This document shows positions 12,542 through 24,290 of a stretch of DNA of 64,000 bases, one piece after another. Source of the stretch: Hyperoodon ampullatus (Eukaryota > Chordata > Mammalia > Artiodactyla > Ziphiidae); assembly GCA_949752795.1 (NCBI GenBank), contig OX457061.1:127625530-127689529 (forward strand), in the 5' to 3' direction. Position 1 is the stretch's first letter. The number at the start of each line of letters is the position of its first letter. Below the pieces are notes generated by a model. It was given only the letters and a program-made list of their open reading frames with translations, was not told the DNA's origin and did no database searches. Both the position numbers and the translations under genes were made by a program.

Positions 12542-14528
12542 AGATTTCGTAATGAATCAAACTAAAATTATGAGTCCTATCAAATAGGAGTGCAAGGATC
12601 CCGCATAGAGGTGGGTCCAGGGGCCCTAAGGAAAGGACAAAAGTTGAAATCTCGCTCACCAGCCATTGTACTTCATTAAGATGAAGACATTTTAAAATTC
12701 TGTCAGAGACAGAAGTCTGAAAAGTAAGTTCAAATAGGTCATCAGAGAAGACAGAGCTCAAACCTCTCCAGGAAATTATTTCAAATGGGATCTGGAGAAC
12801 GTAGCCTGAAGCAAATGCCAAAGGTGACAATTTTCTGTCAAAAGATGTATAATTTTCCTCATCTCCTTGAGAAAGCAGAAGTTCTGCAGAGGTAGCTGTG
12901 AGTTGCTGGCAGAATCAAAGACCCCGCAGGCTCTCATGGTTACTGAACATAAAACTCAGTGAATAATTCACAACTGCATTTTAATTTCTTCTTATGTTCT
13001 ATACTTAGTAAAGCTTCAGCAGCAACTCGACATCTGCATGCTAATCTAAGGGTTTGGACAAATTAGCTTCACCAAAGGATTATTATATCATAATTTATTT
13101 TCTCTTGATGACAATGATAGAGATGCTATTCAACAACAGATTCCTAAAAAAATTCCTAGAGCTCTGAAAGAAACAACATCTACAGATTCACTCAGGTGGT
13201 TGTGTAAATTTATGTGTATAATTTCGAGAGGAAGAACCTTATTTGATAGCTCAGTAGGACATAGACATATTTGCCTACTTGGTTAAAGTGAGTTGTAAAA
13301 AAATTAAGTTTAATGCCTTTATGTGATTTCCATTAGTTATCTTAAAATAGAATGCATCTTGGAACTCTTTCAAATTGCATATTAAGAAATTCACAAACAT
13401 GACACTGACTTCAGTGTATATTTTTTGAGAATTTTGTTTCTGCTTTCTTTATATCTTCATACTTTCGAGTCCAAGATTGAGGTTCTAAACTTGGGGAACT
13501 TAGAGAAGGTAATAAATTGTTTTAAAATAAATATTATTTGCAGTGGTTGAATTGATGTCTGATTTGAAATCAGAAAGGCTATGAATTGCTTTCTACCATT
13601 TCATTTATGGTTTGCATTAAAATGACATGTATTTTAGATATTAATATGCCTAGATTGCTTTAAGTATATGTATTGTTTATAGTCATATTATGTTATAGCA
13701 AATTTATCTCCAAATTTCAGTGGTGTGACCCAATAAAAAGTAATTTATTTTCCACGTATTAAATCAAGAAGGGTAGTCCTGGTCAGAAGGGGTCTCCTCC
13801 TTTTGTGGATTCAGGGACTAGACTCTTTCTGTAAACATGCTTATAGACTTCCTGTGTCCACAGGTGTCACAGTGGTACACGAACACAGATCTGTACGTAT
13901 GTCCAATGAAATTTGTGGGGCAGGTTTACCAAAGGTTATATTTAGTCTGTTGTTGGGAAGTGATTAAAGGAGCCCAGATTGCCCAAAATTTTCACCGGAC
14001 ACGTGCAAAGAAGAAATATGTACATAAATTAATACTTTCCCCACACTGGAGCTTCAGCATGAAACCCCAGTGCATGCCAGTCTGCCTGCTGTAACCCACG
14101 GAACACTTCTTCACCTAACCTGGGATGTCTGCATAACATATCCATAGGATCAAAAGAAGCCGAAGGCTTTCTTTACTTACGTACATTCCAAATCCTAAGT
14201 AATCCAAGCTTGGATTTTAACAAAGCAATGTAAACAAAATAAACGCACAAAAAACAAAGAGCAAACAAAGCTTCCAACAAGAAACACAAAGGGAGAGCAC
14301 AGATATTCTTTGATCTCAAGTCTAGGGCAGACCTGCTTTGGGTTCAGTTACCCCTTTCAGCATCCCCTCAATATAGGAAGACAGGGGCCAGATCCCAGGA
14401 GAGAACCTTACAGCCCTTTACTCAGCCTTGAGAGTCCACACCAGGGACTCAGGAACGTTTTATTCAGCCCAGCCATCCCACTCCCTAGCTTTGGTCAATA
14501 AAATAACAGTAAACATGATAGATCACTG
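12542..14528. other. Intronic DNA without recognised gene
   Basis: Mostly AT-rich unique-looking sequence. The part at about 13690-14060 may be an old DNA-transposon or LTR relic, but I cannot name the family. No supportable coding frame. Confidence 0.35.
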
Positions 14529-14720
14529 GCGGTACGCGGGCCTCTCACTGCTGTGGCCTCTCCCGTTGCGGAGCACAGGCTCCGGACGCACAGGCTCAGC
14601 GGCCATGGCTCACGGGCCCAGCCGCTCCACGGCACGTGGGATCTTCCCGGACCGGGGCACGAACCCGTGTCCCCTGCCTCGGCAGGCGGACTCTCAACCA
14701 CTGCGCCACCAGGGAAGCCC
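14529..14720 (-). mobile_element. CHR-2-like SINE, tail missing (antisense)
   Basis: The SINE body runs from GCGGTACGCGGGCCTCTCAC to the inverted head CCACCAGGGAAGCCC. Unlike the other copies it has no poly-T tract at its left edge, and I find no target-site duplication. The tail may have been lost after insertion, or the insertion may not have used normal A-tail priming. Confidence 0.88.
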
Positions 14721-15449
14721 ACTAGCCACCTTTTTACGCGCTGCAGGCAGTGCTGTGAGGAGTTTGGGCTGCAGGGGGCTCTTGTCTCCTGTGTGTCTGT
14801 GACCCCCAGTGGTCAGAAAAACCCTGTCACAGGGGCAAGAGAGACTGTGGCGGAGTGTTTTCCAAAGGAAATTAGCATGAGGCTGTAGAATAAATGGATT
14901 TTATTCTGAAAAGTCAAGTGAGAAAGAAAAAATGGCAACAAATGAGCAGTGTTTTTACAGGAGCTAAAGAGTTATTGGAAAGGAACAGCAGGTGGAGACC
15001 ACCGTTCCCCGCTCAGTCGTGGAGGGCACGTTGTCCGTTTCCTGACACTTGCTTCCCGGATGCCTGATGAAGGGCGGGTTAAAGATCCTAGAACACGAGG
15101 CTGACAGGAGCCCTTGATGAACTGAAGCTATTGAAGGAAACAGTGTAGAACTTTGCCTCGTTCCTTTGTGACGTAGCATAAAATGATTGTCGGGAAATAT
15201 AAGACTGCTGTTTGAATTCAGAGCCCGTTTATTATTTTATCCTCTTCCAGTTGGCTGGCTTTTTATATGGCAAGTTATAATGACTTTTAACAAGGACTTA
15301 ACAATTATTTCTAAAAAGTTTATTCAGTACTAAAGTAATGCTATAGAATTTCTACTTTGTAAGTGGACATAGAGCTAAGATAAGAACATAGGAGCCACCC
15401 TCAGTGCTTAGCCAGGGATCTCCGGTCTCCCTCCCACCCTCCCTCCTTT
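14721..15449. other. Intronic DNA without recognised gene
   Basis: Mixed-composition sequence with no repeat family or gene that I can identify. Confidence 0.35.
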
Positions 15450-15590
15450 TATCCATTCAGTGCTATTTATTGAGCACTTACTTTGTGCCGGGCTCAGGGA
15501 AACATGCTGGGAAAGAACAGTGAGTTGTTGTGAACAGGTGTTCGTGGAGCGGGACGGCAAGTCTTGGGAAAGATCGACCCGCAAAGTTGG
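15450..15590 (-). repeat. L2 LINE 3' end (antisense)
   Basis: ATTTATTGAGCACTTACTTTGTGCCGGGC, then GGGAAAGAACAGTGAG further on, is the reverse complement of the classic L2 3' end (GCCTGGCACATAGTAGG...CAATAAAT preceded by the TTGTTCACTG block). Diverged but in the right order. Confidence 0.6.
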
Positions 15591-16837
15591 GAAGAGACGA
15601 GCAGCCTCAGTGAGAGCGGAGCCTGCGTTCGGGGCTCCGGTGTGACACGGTGGCCTGGACCCCGGTGAGTCTATCTTCTCCCACCCGTGACGCTCAGCCT
15701 GTCACCCCTGCTCCCTCTCAGCATCCCCCAAGGATCGCTACTCCTAAGCGCGAAAGAACAAAAAGAAGAACCCCACCGTCTTCATCCTCTGTTCTTCTCC
15801 CAGTCACACTGGGGGTCAGATGGGGCTTGCTGAGGTGACCTATGTTTATCGTTTGACCAGGACCATGGGGACTTGGTTGTTTTCTACTCTTCACAACTGT
15901 GGCACTCATGCAGTTTCCTTAAGAACCAGTAGAGTGAAGGAAAAAAACGATGCCGTGATTCAGGGAGACGTGGGGTGTGTTTACAGCACGCTGGCCGGGA
16001 AGCACCGAGCTGCTCTGTGCCTGGTGGGAGCCCTGTCTGAGCAGGAGTGCACGGCTGCGAGCAGCCTAGCTCTGGTTCCCAGGTGTGGCCAGGGACCCTC
16101 CGTCCATCCTCTACTGGTTAGGGCTCCGTTAGAGTAAGCACGGGGCAGGATCCACCATCGCTGAGACCTCCCTCCAGACCAGGGCTTCAGAACTGCAGTG
16201 ACTTGGTTGTGAGACGCTAAGCCTCTCTTTTGCCAAGTACCCTCCCTCTAGCAGGCCTGAGCATCAGCCTGGAAGATCTCTCCACACCCTACTTCCTGCT
16301 GTCCGTGAGTGTTAGGGCCAAAGATGCAGTTAAATTGAAGGTCTGACAAGAAGGAGGTTGGCCTGGATTAGAGAGGGGCTGCTAAGAATGGGCACGATTT
16401 CTCTTTATAACAGAGACAGAGGGAGTGCTGACAGGGCCACACAGAGGGGGAGACGCAGAGAGAGATGGGCCAGCAGCTGGGGGGTGCCAAGGACACCAGA
16501 AGACAGGAGGGGCAAGGGACAGATCATCACCTGGGACCTACCTGTCACCCCCCAGTGCAGCCCCGCCAGCGCCCAGTGAAAGTGAACTTGGACTTTTGAC
16601 CTCCATCCCTGTGAGAAGGGGAACTTCTGTTGATTGAAACCAGAAAGGTTTTGGTCAATTGTTACAGCAAACCTAGCAGAAGCACATTCCTCAGTTGTGA
16701 AAGCTAGTTCTGGAAGCATGATCTAACCGAAAGGAAGTCAGGAATATGATGGAGTAAACGGTCTGTAGGTGGGAATGTTCGGGGTGTTGACTGCAGAGGA
16801 TGCTGTGGTTCAATCCAGTGTACACACCACCTCTCTT
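15591..16837. other. Intronic DNA, moderately GC-rich
   Basis: Several overlapping open frames of 60-105 codons occur on both strands. None has a recognisable motif and none is framed by convincing splice sites with a homologous product. I leave them unannotated. Confidence 0.35.
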
Positions 16838-16940
16838 TTTTCTTTTTTTTTTAATCGATCTTTATTGGAGTATAATTGCTTCACAATACCGTCTTAGTTT
16901 GCGTTGCACAACAAAGTGAATCAGCCATAGGCATACACAT
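16838..16940 (-). mobile_element. Very short 5'-truncated L1 tail
   Basis: Only the last ~100 bases of an L1 3' UTR are present, in reverse after a T-rich tract: TTTATTGGAGTATAATTGCTT, then CAACAAAGTGAATCAGCCATA. An imperfect duplication flanks it (ACACACCACCTCTCTT on the left, ACACACCGTCTCTT on the right), as expected for a dead-on-arrival L1 insertion. Confidence 0.78.
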
Positions 16941-17551
16941 TACACACCGTCTCTTGATGCCCAGCTGCTTTCTGCTCGCTTGTGAATGGGGGCTCCACAG
17001 AGACAAGAAGCGTTTGGGGGCCATATAATGCAGGCTATTGCTTTAAGTGGCCCTGTCATCTCCCACGCTCAGAGCCGGGAGAAATAGCAGAAGGAGGGCA
17101 GGAGTGGGTGTGTACCAGGCTCAGGGACGCTCCTGAGGGCTCATCGGAGGCCGCGGGTACGAGACAGAGGCTCAGAAGTAGGTGCCCACGAGGGTAGGCT
17201 GGTAAACCGAGCAAGGTGACCGTGCCCATGGCTGTTAGCCTAGAAGTGATAACTAAATAAAGGTGTAAGTTACAAAGGGAGCTGGTGGTGGAGTCGGAAA
17301 GCATTTTACAAGAGAAACGACATCGGAGTGGGGACCTCAGAGGTGAGGACAAGTTGCTCAGATAAACCCCACAGTGCTTGTTACTTCCTGGGCTACAGGA
17401 GAACCGTGCCCCACGCTACGCTTGTCTCTGTGTCTCCAAAAGAATTCTGAGCTCCCTGAGTTCAGTGACTCTACAGTCTGGAACCTCCAGATTGTAAAAT
17501 AGCACCTGGACACATTGTAGGGTGTATTCATGCCTAAATAAATGCATAAAA
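16941..17551. other. Intronic DNA without recognised gene
   Basis: Unique-looking sequence between an L1 tail and a solo LTR. Antisense frames of up to 98 codons are unrecognisable. Confidence 0.35.
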
Positions 17552-18134
17552 TGGTTGCCGCAACTTGGCCTCTGTTTGCTGGTGCCGAATAGAAACTCGA
17601 AGACAGAGTTTGGGGTGAACTAGAAAATAACAGCTTTACTGCTTTGCCAGGCAGAGGGGGCCACAGTGGGCTAATGCTCTCAAGACTGTGTGACCCGCCC
17701 TGGAGGAGGTAGTGATGGGTCTTACAGTGTTCAAGGAGCAGGGTGTGGTCAGCTGGTAGGCACTGTTCTGATTGGCTGGTGGTGAGGTCATCGGGAATCA
17801 GCATCATCAACCTCCTGGTTCCAGCTGGTCTGGGGTCAACGTGCTTGTGGGCAGCATGCAGTTAACTTCTCCCACCTGGTGGGAGCTTCAGTATCTGCAA
17901 AACAGCTGGAAGGACGTGGCTCAGAATATTATCTACAGCCCTCAAGGAGGAACTAAAGGTCCTTGAGTTGGTTCAATGGCTGAGCTATTATTATTTTGTC
18001 TTGCTCGATTGTTTTCCTTTCTGCATTTTCTCACTTCTCTGATTAAATGTATGCTTTGACTAAAGTTTTTCTACAGACAGGAGGCAGGTGGGAGTCTATT
18101 CTGGGAAGGCCCCATAGGGTCCTGCTCGGCTACA
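17552..18134 (-). mobile_element. Solo LTR of an endogenous retrovirus (antisense)
   Basis: About 583 bases bounded by TG at 17552 and CA at 18134, the standard LTR ends. Read on the minus strand it has a CCAAT motif (ATTGG on + at 17771-17775). Further along is an AGTAAA polyadenylation-like hexamer (+ TTTACT at 17635-17640), followed by about 80 bases to the CA end. No gag, pol or env lies on either side, so this is a solo LTR. I judge it class I-like from its layout. The flanking 4-mers AAAA and AAAT are at best an imperfect target duplication. The 150-codon minus-strand frame here is LTR sequence, not a gene. Confidence 0.7.
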
Positions 18135-18916
18135 AAATAAGCAGTATTTAGAAGGATGCATGGCTGCTCTTTCTAGGTTAGAAGATGACAAGTTATCGGT
18201 TGAGCCAGGTGCAGGTTGGACGATGTCTCATTCCGTTCCTAGAACGTGGTCAGTAACTGTAGCCATACGTAATAACATGTTATGAATAAAAGTAATAGAA
18301 CTGTTTTAAAAGACCTTTCTGACAACTCTTTAGATGGTAGAAGTTCTTGAGAGAGTGTTTCTTGAAGAACATTTCCTTGTCCAGCAGCTGTGACTCTATC
18401 CCTGACTACGCCAGAATCAGTCGACATGTGCTGAGAAGATACTTTCAGGACAGGGATTAAACATGGTCTGGTAGAGAGAGAAATACTACGGAGTCAAAAA
18501 CTTAGGCTTCTTTTTAATTTTACTAACTCGTTAACTTGAAGATGCTGTAAGAGTTAGTGCATCGTGGAGGTTTTGAACTTTTAACCTTTCTCTCAGCCTG
18601 TAAATCAGACTCGAGCAAATCATGGAGCTTCTTTCTTTTTTCTTGTTTCTGTAATTTTGCTTTTCCAGCGAAGCAGTAAGGAAGAGGCCAGTACAGGTGA
18701 CCCCTGTGAAGACGGCACAGGGAGGAAAAGCTCTGTTTTCAGCCCCGAACTTTGGATGATCTTTAATAATTGTTTTCAATAAAATGTGCCATTTAATCGT
18801 TAACACTTTTGCCAAAGCTGTCAGGTCTATTTATCCAACAGTTGCTAAAAATATTTCTTATGTTCAGAAAAACAAACAAAAATCAGGAGAATTTTTCATA
18901 ATCAAGACGTATTTTT
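18135..18916. other. Intronic DNA without recognised gene
   Basis: AT-rich sequence with short open frames on both strands and no identifiable repeat. Confidence 0.35.
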
Positions 18917-19212
18917 TTAAAGTATTTTGGTGTTTATTTATTTATTTATTTATGGCTGTGTTGAGTCTTCGTTTCTGTGCGAGGGCTTTCTCTAGTTGTG
19001 GCAAGCGGGGGCCACTCTTCATCGCGGTGCGCGGGCCTCTCACTGTCACAGCCTCTCGTTGCGGAGCACAGGCTCCAGACGCGCAGGCTCAGTAGTTGTG
19101 GCTCATGGGCCCAGCTGCCCCGCGGCATGTGGGATCCTCCCAGACCAGGGCTCGAACCCGTGTCCCCTGCATTGGCAGGCAGATTCTCAACCACTGCGCC
19201 ACCAGGGAAGCC
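18917..19212 (-). mobile_element. CHR-1-like long SINE (antisense)
   Basis: Longer CHR variant. A TTTA-repeat tail (18936-18950) is followed by GGCTGTGTTGAGTCTTCGTT, CTTTCTCTAGTTGTGGCAAG and the common head ending CCACCAGGGAAGCC. The 14-base target duplication CAAGACGTATTTTT is at 18903-18916 and 19213-19226, so the insertion is complete. Confidence 0.9.
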
Positions 19213-19226
19213 CAAGACGTATTTTT

Positions 19227-21374
19227 GATATATAAAATACATCTTGAATGATCAGTCTGTTCCCATGTGTTTTGATAAGTGCTGTGTTATTAGTCATTTT
19301 CTTTTAGGTGGAATATTTTTCCCTTTTTAAGCTGCATATCTGTCACTGTTATTTTAAAAATGTCAAGATGGTTTTCCAAATATAGAATCTCCTTGATCTT
19401 TAAGAATCACACATTTTCATGAACTCAACTCTTAGTTCCTGTTTTGCTATAGAACTGCTGAAGGTTAAATTAAGGACACAGTTAATAGTTAAAACCTTGC
19501 TTTACTTGTGAACATTAATAATTGGAAAAATGAAGCATTTTCTAATGCTTATTTTAACTACAGGAAGTATAGTGAGCAAATATTCTTATATGCTCATACC
19601 TGACATGCAAACATGCATGTCAACACAAATTAAATAGAACCAGTTTATATATTAGTTAATTAATCTTCATACTGATTCCCTGAATCAGAATCACATATAT
19701 GGTGTTGTATTATTTATTACGCTCTAGAAAATTTTCAGGTTTAATTGGCCAGATGTACTCTCCAGATACCACATACTGGTGGTAGATCTTTTTTTAAGTA
19801 AAATTTGAGCTAAGCTGTCATTTTTTACCTATTAAGTGAAACTGATCTAGAAATTTATGAACTGTGGGAGTGTGGTCTTCCATGACATTTAAAATCTTAT
19901 ATGTACATTTATGGCAAGAAAAACATCAGTTTCAAACTGAAAAGGAGAACATGTGACATCCACAGTGGCCAAAGACAAACAGTAGAGACTTGAGAAGATA
20001 ATGAAGCTCTCTCAACCTCCCTCTTCCTAGCTTCAGAATTTAAAGAATAATGCACATTGCATGAGATTGCTACAATAATAGATAGAATTGTAATATGTGT
20101 GTCTGGCATGGGAAAGGCTATCAAAACACGTGAAAATCTAACCTTACGTTTGTGTAAACATTTGACTCAGTTCCTGAAATTTTGCTTTATGGTAACATTT
20201 TATTGGCTTGAAAGCAATCAGTAACTCTCTTATACATACTTATTAATTAGGTATGTTAAGATTTATCATATGTTAAGATCATGAATTCCCAGTCTGTTGG
20301 CCTGTGTTTTGCTGAAAATAGACGTGAGGACATTTCTAGCCCATAACGACTACAGTGGCTCTCTTTATCTTACATAACGGAGATCCTTTGCAGTTGAATA
20401 TACTTTTACCGTAGTTTAAGTGAAGAGGTCTTTACTAATTAAAATACTGCTCGGAATTAAATATATGGAAACATCAGAGAACCAGAACCCTAGAGTCTGA
20501 ATTCAACATCATCTACATTTTCTACGTTTCGAAGCTTTATTACTCATTCAATCCATTGGAGCTCAGATTGAGAAATAGATTATGAGGGTCATTGATAGTG
20601 ATGTCTGTTTTGAAATTTTGAAGTTATTTATTGATGTCTTCAATAATTGTGAGTATGCTCACTGCTTAATAAAACATATTTACGTGTCAGAATATATTAT
20701 TCAAACATCATTATAACTTGTCTACGATTCAGATATCTCAAGCAATCTCGCCCCATGCAACATCATCCTTCAAGCCATGATGAGGTATTTGTGTCACTCG
20801 GTAACGCAAGTCAAGGTCAAAAACCACAAAGCGTGTCCGGTACTCACTGTCTATGCTGCTGATTTTTGCTGTGTGTCTTCACATAAGTAATTTTATTAAA
20901 GATTTATAGACTTGTGGAACGATCTAGAGCAAATGATCCATACAGATGAAGCTTCGAATTGTATCCATGAAGAAGTTAAGACCCAGGGAGGCTGCTGACT
21001 TGCCAGGATGCATTGATGACACAGTCAAAAGTGCAATTCAGGTCAAACTGGAATGAGCTTTTTTCAGCTAACCATTTTGGTAACATTATTTACGCACTTT
21101 CTAAAATCAAGGTAAATCCTAAAACGTGGAAATCGTGTTCAAATTATATTGTTAAAATGCACAACGTGGTTAATGAAACAGAAACCCAGATAGACTGAAA
21201 CTGAGTCAACAGAAGTGGAAGGAATGCACGTGGGATTTATTAGGAAAGTCAGAGGCTAATGAGCTTCCAAGTGTGACTGAGGCTGGAAAGTGATGCTGGA
21301 GACCTCTCAGAGGTTAAAGATCTTTTGCACCTAGAGTATTCAGAGTAATATACTTAGTGATGCTTTTGCCAAAC
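19227..21374. other. Intronic DNA, AT-rich, repeat-poor
   Basis: About 2.1 kb with little recognisable repeat. At 20930-21060 a GATGAAG...AAGACCCAGGGAGGCTGCTGACTTGCC pattern suggests a decayed MIR core in sense. No coding frame is supported. Confidence 0.4.
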
Positions 21375-22612
21375 CTATTTTTTTACTGAGGTATAATTGA
21401 CTGACAATATTGGGTTAGTTTCAGGGGACCAACATAGTAATTCTGTATTTTTGTACATTACAAAGTGATCACCATGACTAGTCAAGTACCCTATGTCACC
21501 ATACAAAGGTGTTACAATCTTATTATTATTTTTTATTGAAGTATACTTGACTTACAATATTATATTAATTTCAAGTGTACAATATTGATTCAGTATTTTA
21601 TAGATTATACTCCATTTAAAGTTATTATAAAATATTGACTGTATTCCCTGTGCTGTACATTACTTTTATATTATATACTATTTTACATATTGTTTATTTT
21701 TATAATTACGTGTATTTTTATAGCTTATATACATAGTAGTTTGTACCTCTTAATCCCCAACCCTATCTTGCACCTCCTCCAACTGCAATATTATTGACTA
21801 TATCCCCCCTGCTCTACATTTACATCGCCATGACATTTATTTTATACCTGGAAGTTTCTACCTCTTAATCTCCTTCACCTATTTCTTTCCTCCCTCCAAC
21901 CCCCTCCCTTCTGGCGGCCACTTATTTGTTCTGTGCATCTATGACTCTGCTTATGTTTTGTTATGTTTGTTCATTTGTTTTCTAGATTCCACATGTAAGT
22001 GAGATCATACAGTATTTGTCTTTCTCTCTCTGAGTTATTTCACTTAGCATAATGCTTTCCAGGGTAATCTATGTTGTCGCAAATAGCAAAACTTCATTCT
22101 TTTTTTTTTTTTGGCTGAATAATATTCCGTCGTATATATGGACCACATCTTCTTTATCCATTCATCTGTTGATGGACACTTAGGTTGTTTCCATATCTTG
22201 GCTATTGTGAATAATGCTACAATCAACATAGGGGTGTGTGTGTCTGTTCAAATTAGTGTTTTTGTTTTCTCCAGAAAAATACTCAGAAATGGAGTTGCTG
22301 GATTCTGTGGTAGTTCTATTTTTAGTTTTTTGAGGAAACACCATTCTATCTTCCATACTTTCTATACCAGTTTACAATCCCACAACAGTGCACGAGGGCT
22401 CCCTTTTCTCCATATCCTCACCAACATTTGTTAATTTGCGTTCTTTTTGATGATGGCCATTCTGACAGGTGTGAGGTGATATCTCATTGTGGTTTTGATT
22501 TGCACTTCCCTGACAATTAGTGATGTTGAGCATCTTTTCATGTGCCTGTTGGCCGTTTGTATGTCTCCTTTGGAAAAATGTATATTCGGATCCTCTGCTT
22601 GTTTTTAATCGG

Positions 22613-22703
22613 GTCCCTTCCTTCCTTCCTTCCTTCCTCTCTTTCTTTCTCTCTTTCTCTTTCTCTCTTTCTCTCTTTCTTCCTTCCTTTCTTCCTTTCT
22701 TTC
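22613..22703 (+). repeat. CCTT/CTTT polypyrimidine tract
   Basis: About 90 bases of C and T only, in CCTT, CTTT and CTCTTT units, expanded inside the L1 ORF2 relic. The Ser/Phe/Leu-rich plus-strand open frames here are artefacts of the repeat. Confidence 0.9.
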
Positions 22704-22806
22704 ATTTTTGTGTTGAGTTGTATGAGTTCTTCATATATTTTGGACTTTAACCCCTTATTGGGTATATAGTTTGCAAATATCCTCTCCCATTCAGTAGGTC
22801 TTTTTT

Positions 22807-23007
22807 ATTTTTATTTTTTATTTTTTATTTTTTTTGTGGTACGCAGGCCTCTCACCGCTGTGGCCTCTCCCGTTGCGGAGCACAGGCTCTGGATGCTCAC
22901 AGGCCTAGCCGCTCCGCAGCATGTGGGATCTTCCTGGACCGGGGCACGAACCCGTGTCCCCTGCATTGGCAGGCGGACTCTCAACCGCTGCGCCATCAGG
23001 GAAGCCC
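22807..23007 (-). mobile_element. CHR-2-like SINE inside L1 (antisense)
   Basis: An AT-rich tail (TTTTTA units) precedes the GTGGTACGCAGGCCTCTCAC body, which ends in the inverted head at about 23007. The target duplication CAGTAGGTCTTTTT is present at 22793-22806 and 23008-23021. L1 sequence is continuous on both sides, so the SINE is younger than the L1. The body has a small internal deletion relative to neighbouring copies. Confidence 0.9.
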
Positions 23008-23785
23008 CAGTAGGTCTTTTTAAAAAATTTTGTTGACAGTTTCTTTCACTGTGCAGAAGCCTTTGAGTTTGAAGTAGTCCTATTTGCTTATTTTTGCTTT
23101 TGTTTCCTTTGCCTAAGTAGACAATCCAAGAAAATACAGTTAAAACTGATGTCAAAGAATGTACTACCTATGTTTTCTTCTAGAAGTTTTATGGTTTTGG
23201 GTCTTACATGTAAATTTTTAATTCATTTTGATTTTTTTTTTGTATATGATGTGGGAAAGCAGTCCAATTTGATTCTTTTGTGTGTAGCTGTCCAGTTTCC
23301 CAGCACCACTTATTGAAGAGGGTGTCTTTTCCACATTCTGTATTCTTGCCTCCTTAGCTGTAGATTAATTGACCGTATAAGTGTTTATTTCTGGGCTCCT
23401 ATTCTGTTCCATTGCTCTAGGTGTTTGTTTTTGTACCAGTACCACACTGTTTTGATTACTGTAGCTTTGTAGTATGGTCTCAAGTCGGGGAGTATGATGC
23501 CTCCTGCTCTGTTCTTTCTCAAGATTGTTGTGGCTATTCAGGGTCTTTTGATTATCAGTATAAATTTTATAATTATTTTTTCTAGTTCTGTGAAAAATGC
23601 CATTGTTATTTTGATAGGGGTTGCATTGATTCTTGATACGTCTGGCTAAAGGTTTATCAATCTTGATTATTTTTTCAAAAAGCAGCTCTTATCTTCATCA
23701 ATCTTTTCTGTTCTCTCTTTGGTCTCTATTTCACTTTTTTCTGTTCTGATCTCTTTATTTTGTTTGTCTGTTTCTAAGATAGTCC

Positions 23786-24290
23786 TCCATCTCCCCCTTT
23801 TGCCTAATTCTCTGTGTTTATTTCTATGTATGTGTAGGTTGGTTATGTTTCCTGATCTTGGAGAAGTGTCCTGTGAGGCCCAGCTGCACACTCGTGTCCG
23901 TCACCAGAGCTGTGTGCTCTAGGGGTACCCCTGTGTGGGTGTGTGGGCCCTTCTGTTGAGGGGGAGCCGACTACATTGGGCTGGCTGATAAGCAGGGCTG
24001 GTCCCCAGCCTGGTTGGCTGCCAGGCCCTGTGTTGTGAGGTGGCCGCTGGCCTGCTGGTGGGTGGTGGGTGGGGCAGGTCCGAGGGCAGATGTGCCAAGT
24101 GTAACTTCTTACCTGTCATTCGCCTGCCCCAGATGCCAGGTATCCATTCTGATAGCCTCAGCTGGCTCCACCTTTTCCCAAGCACTTGACTTTGCCCATC
24201 TTAATCTGTACACTCACTGGCCAGGATTTTATCTTTCACGTAAACACATTTTGCTTTTCTTTAAATAGGGCCTTGAAAATATAATTAAAA
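23786..24290. other. GC-rich stretch, probably repeat-derived, family unknown
   Basis: The sequence changes sharply from L1 to G/T- and GC-rich text with recurring short motifs (GGCTGCCAGGCCCTGTG, GGCCGCTGGCCTGCTGGTGG). It gives the impression of an old repeat, but I cannot name a family. Open frames on both strands (67-88 codons) have no recognisable content. Confidence 0.35.

Larger units (their letters stand above)
21375..23785 (-). mobile_element. Antisense L1 LINE(s), nested and SINE-interrupted
   Basis: Starts with an old L1 3' UTR (21375-21525: ACTGAGGTATAATTGAC, AAGTGATCACCATGACTAG). It then meets a second L1 3' tail (about 21530-21780: TTATTGAAGTATACTTGACTTAC) and returns to the old UTR at about 21785. 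The second tail is therefore probably a nested insertion. The ORF2 C-terminal region follows (TCTTTATCCATTCATCTGTT at 22151), with a CHR-2 inside at 22807-23007. The L1 resumes to about 23785, with an internal deletion near 23638 where the text jumps to the TCTGGCTAAAGGTTTATCAATC segment. No intact frame. Confidence 0.82.
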
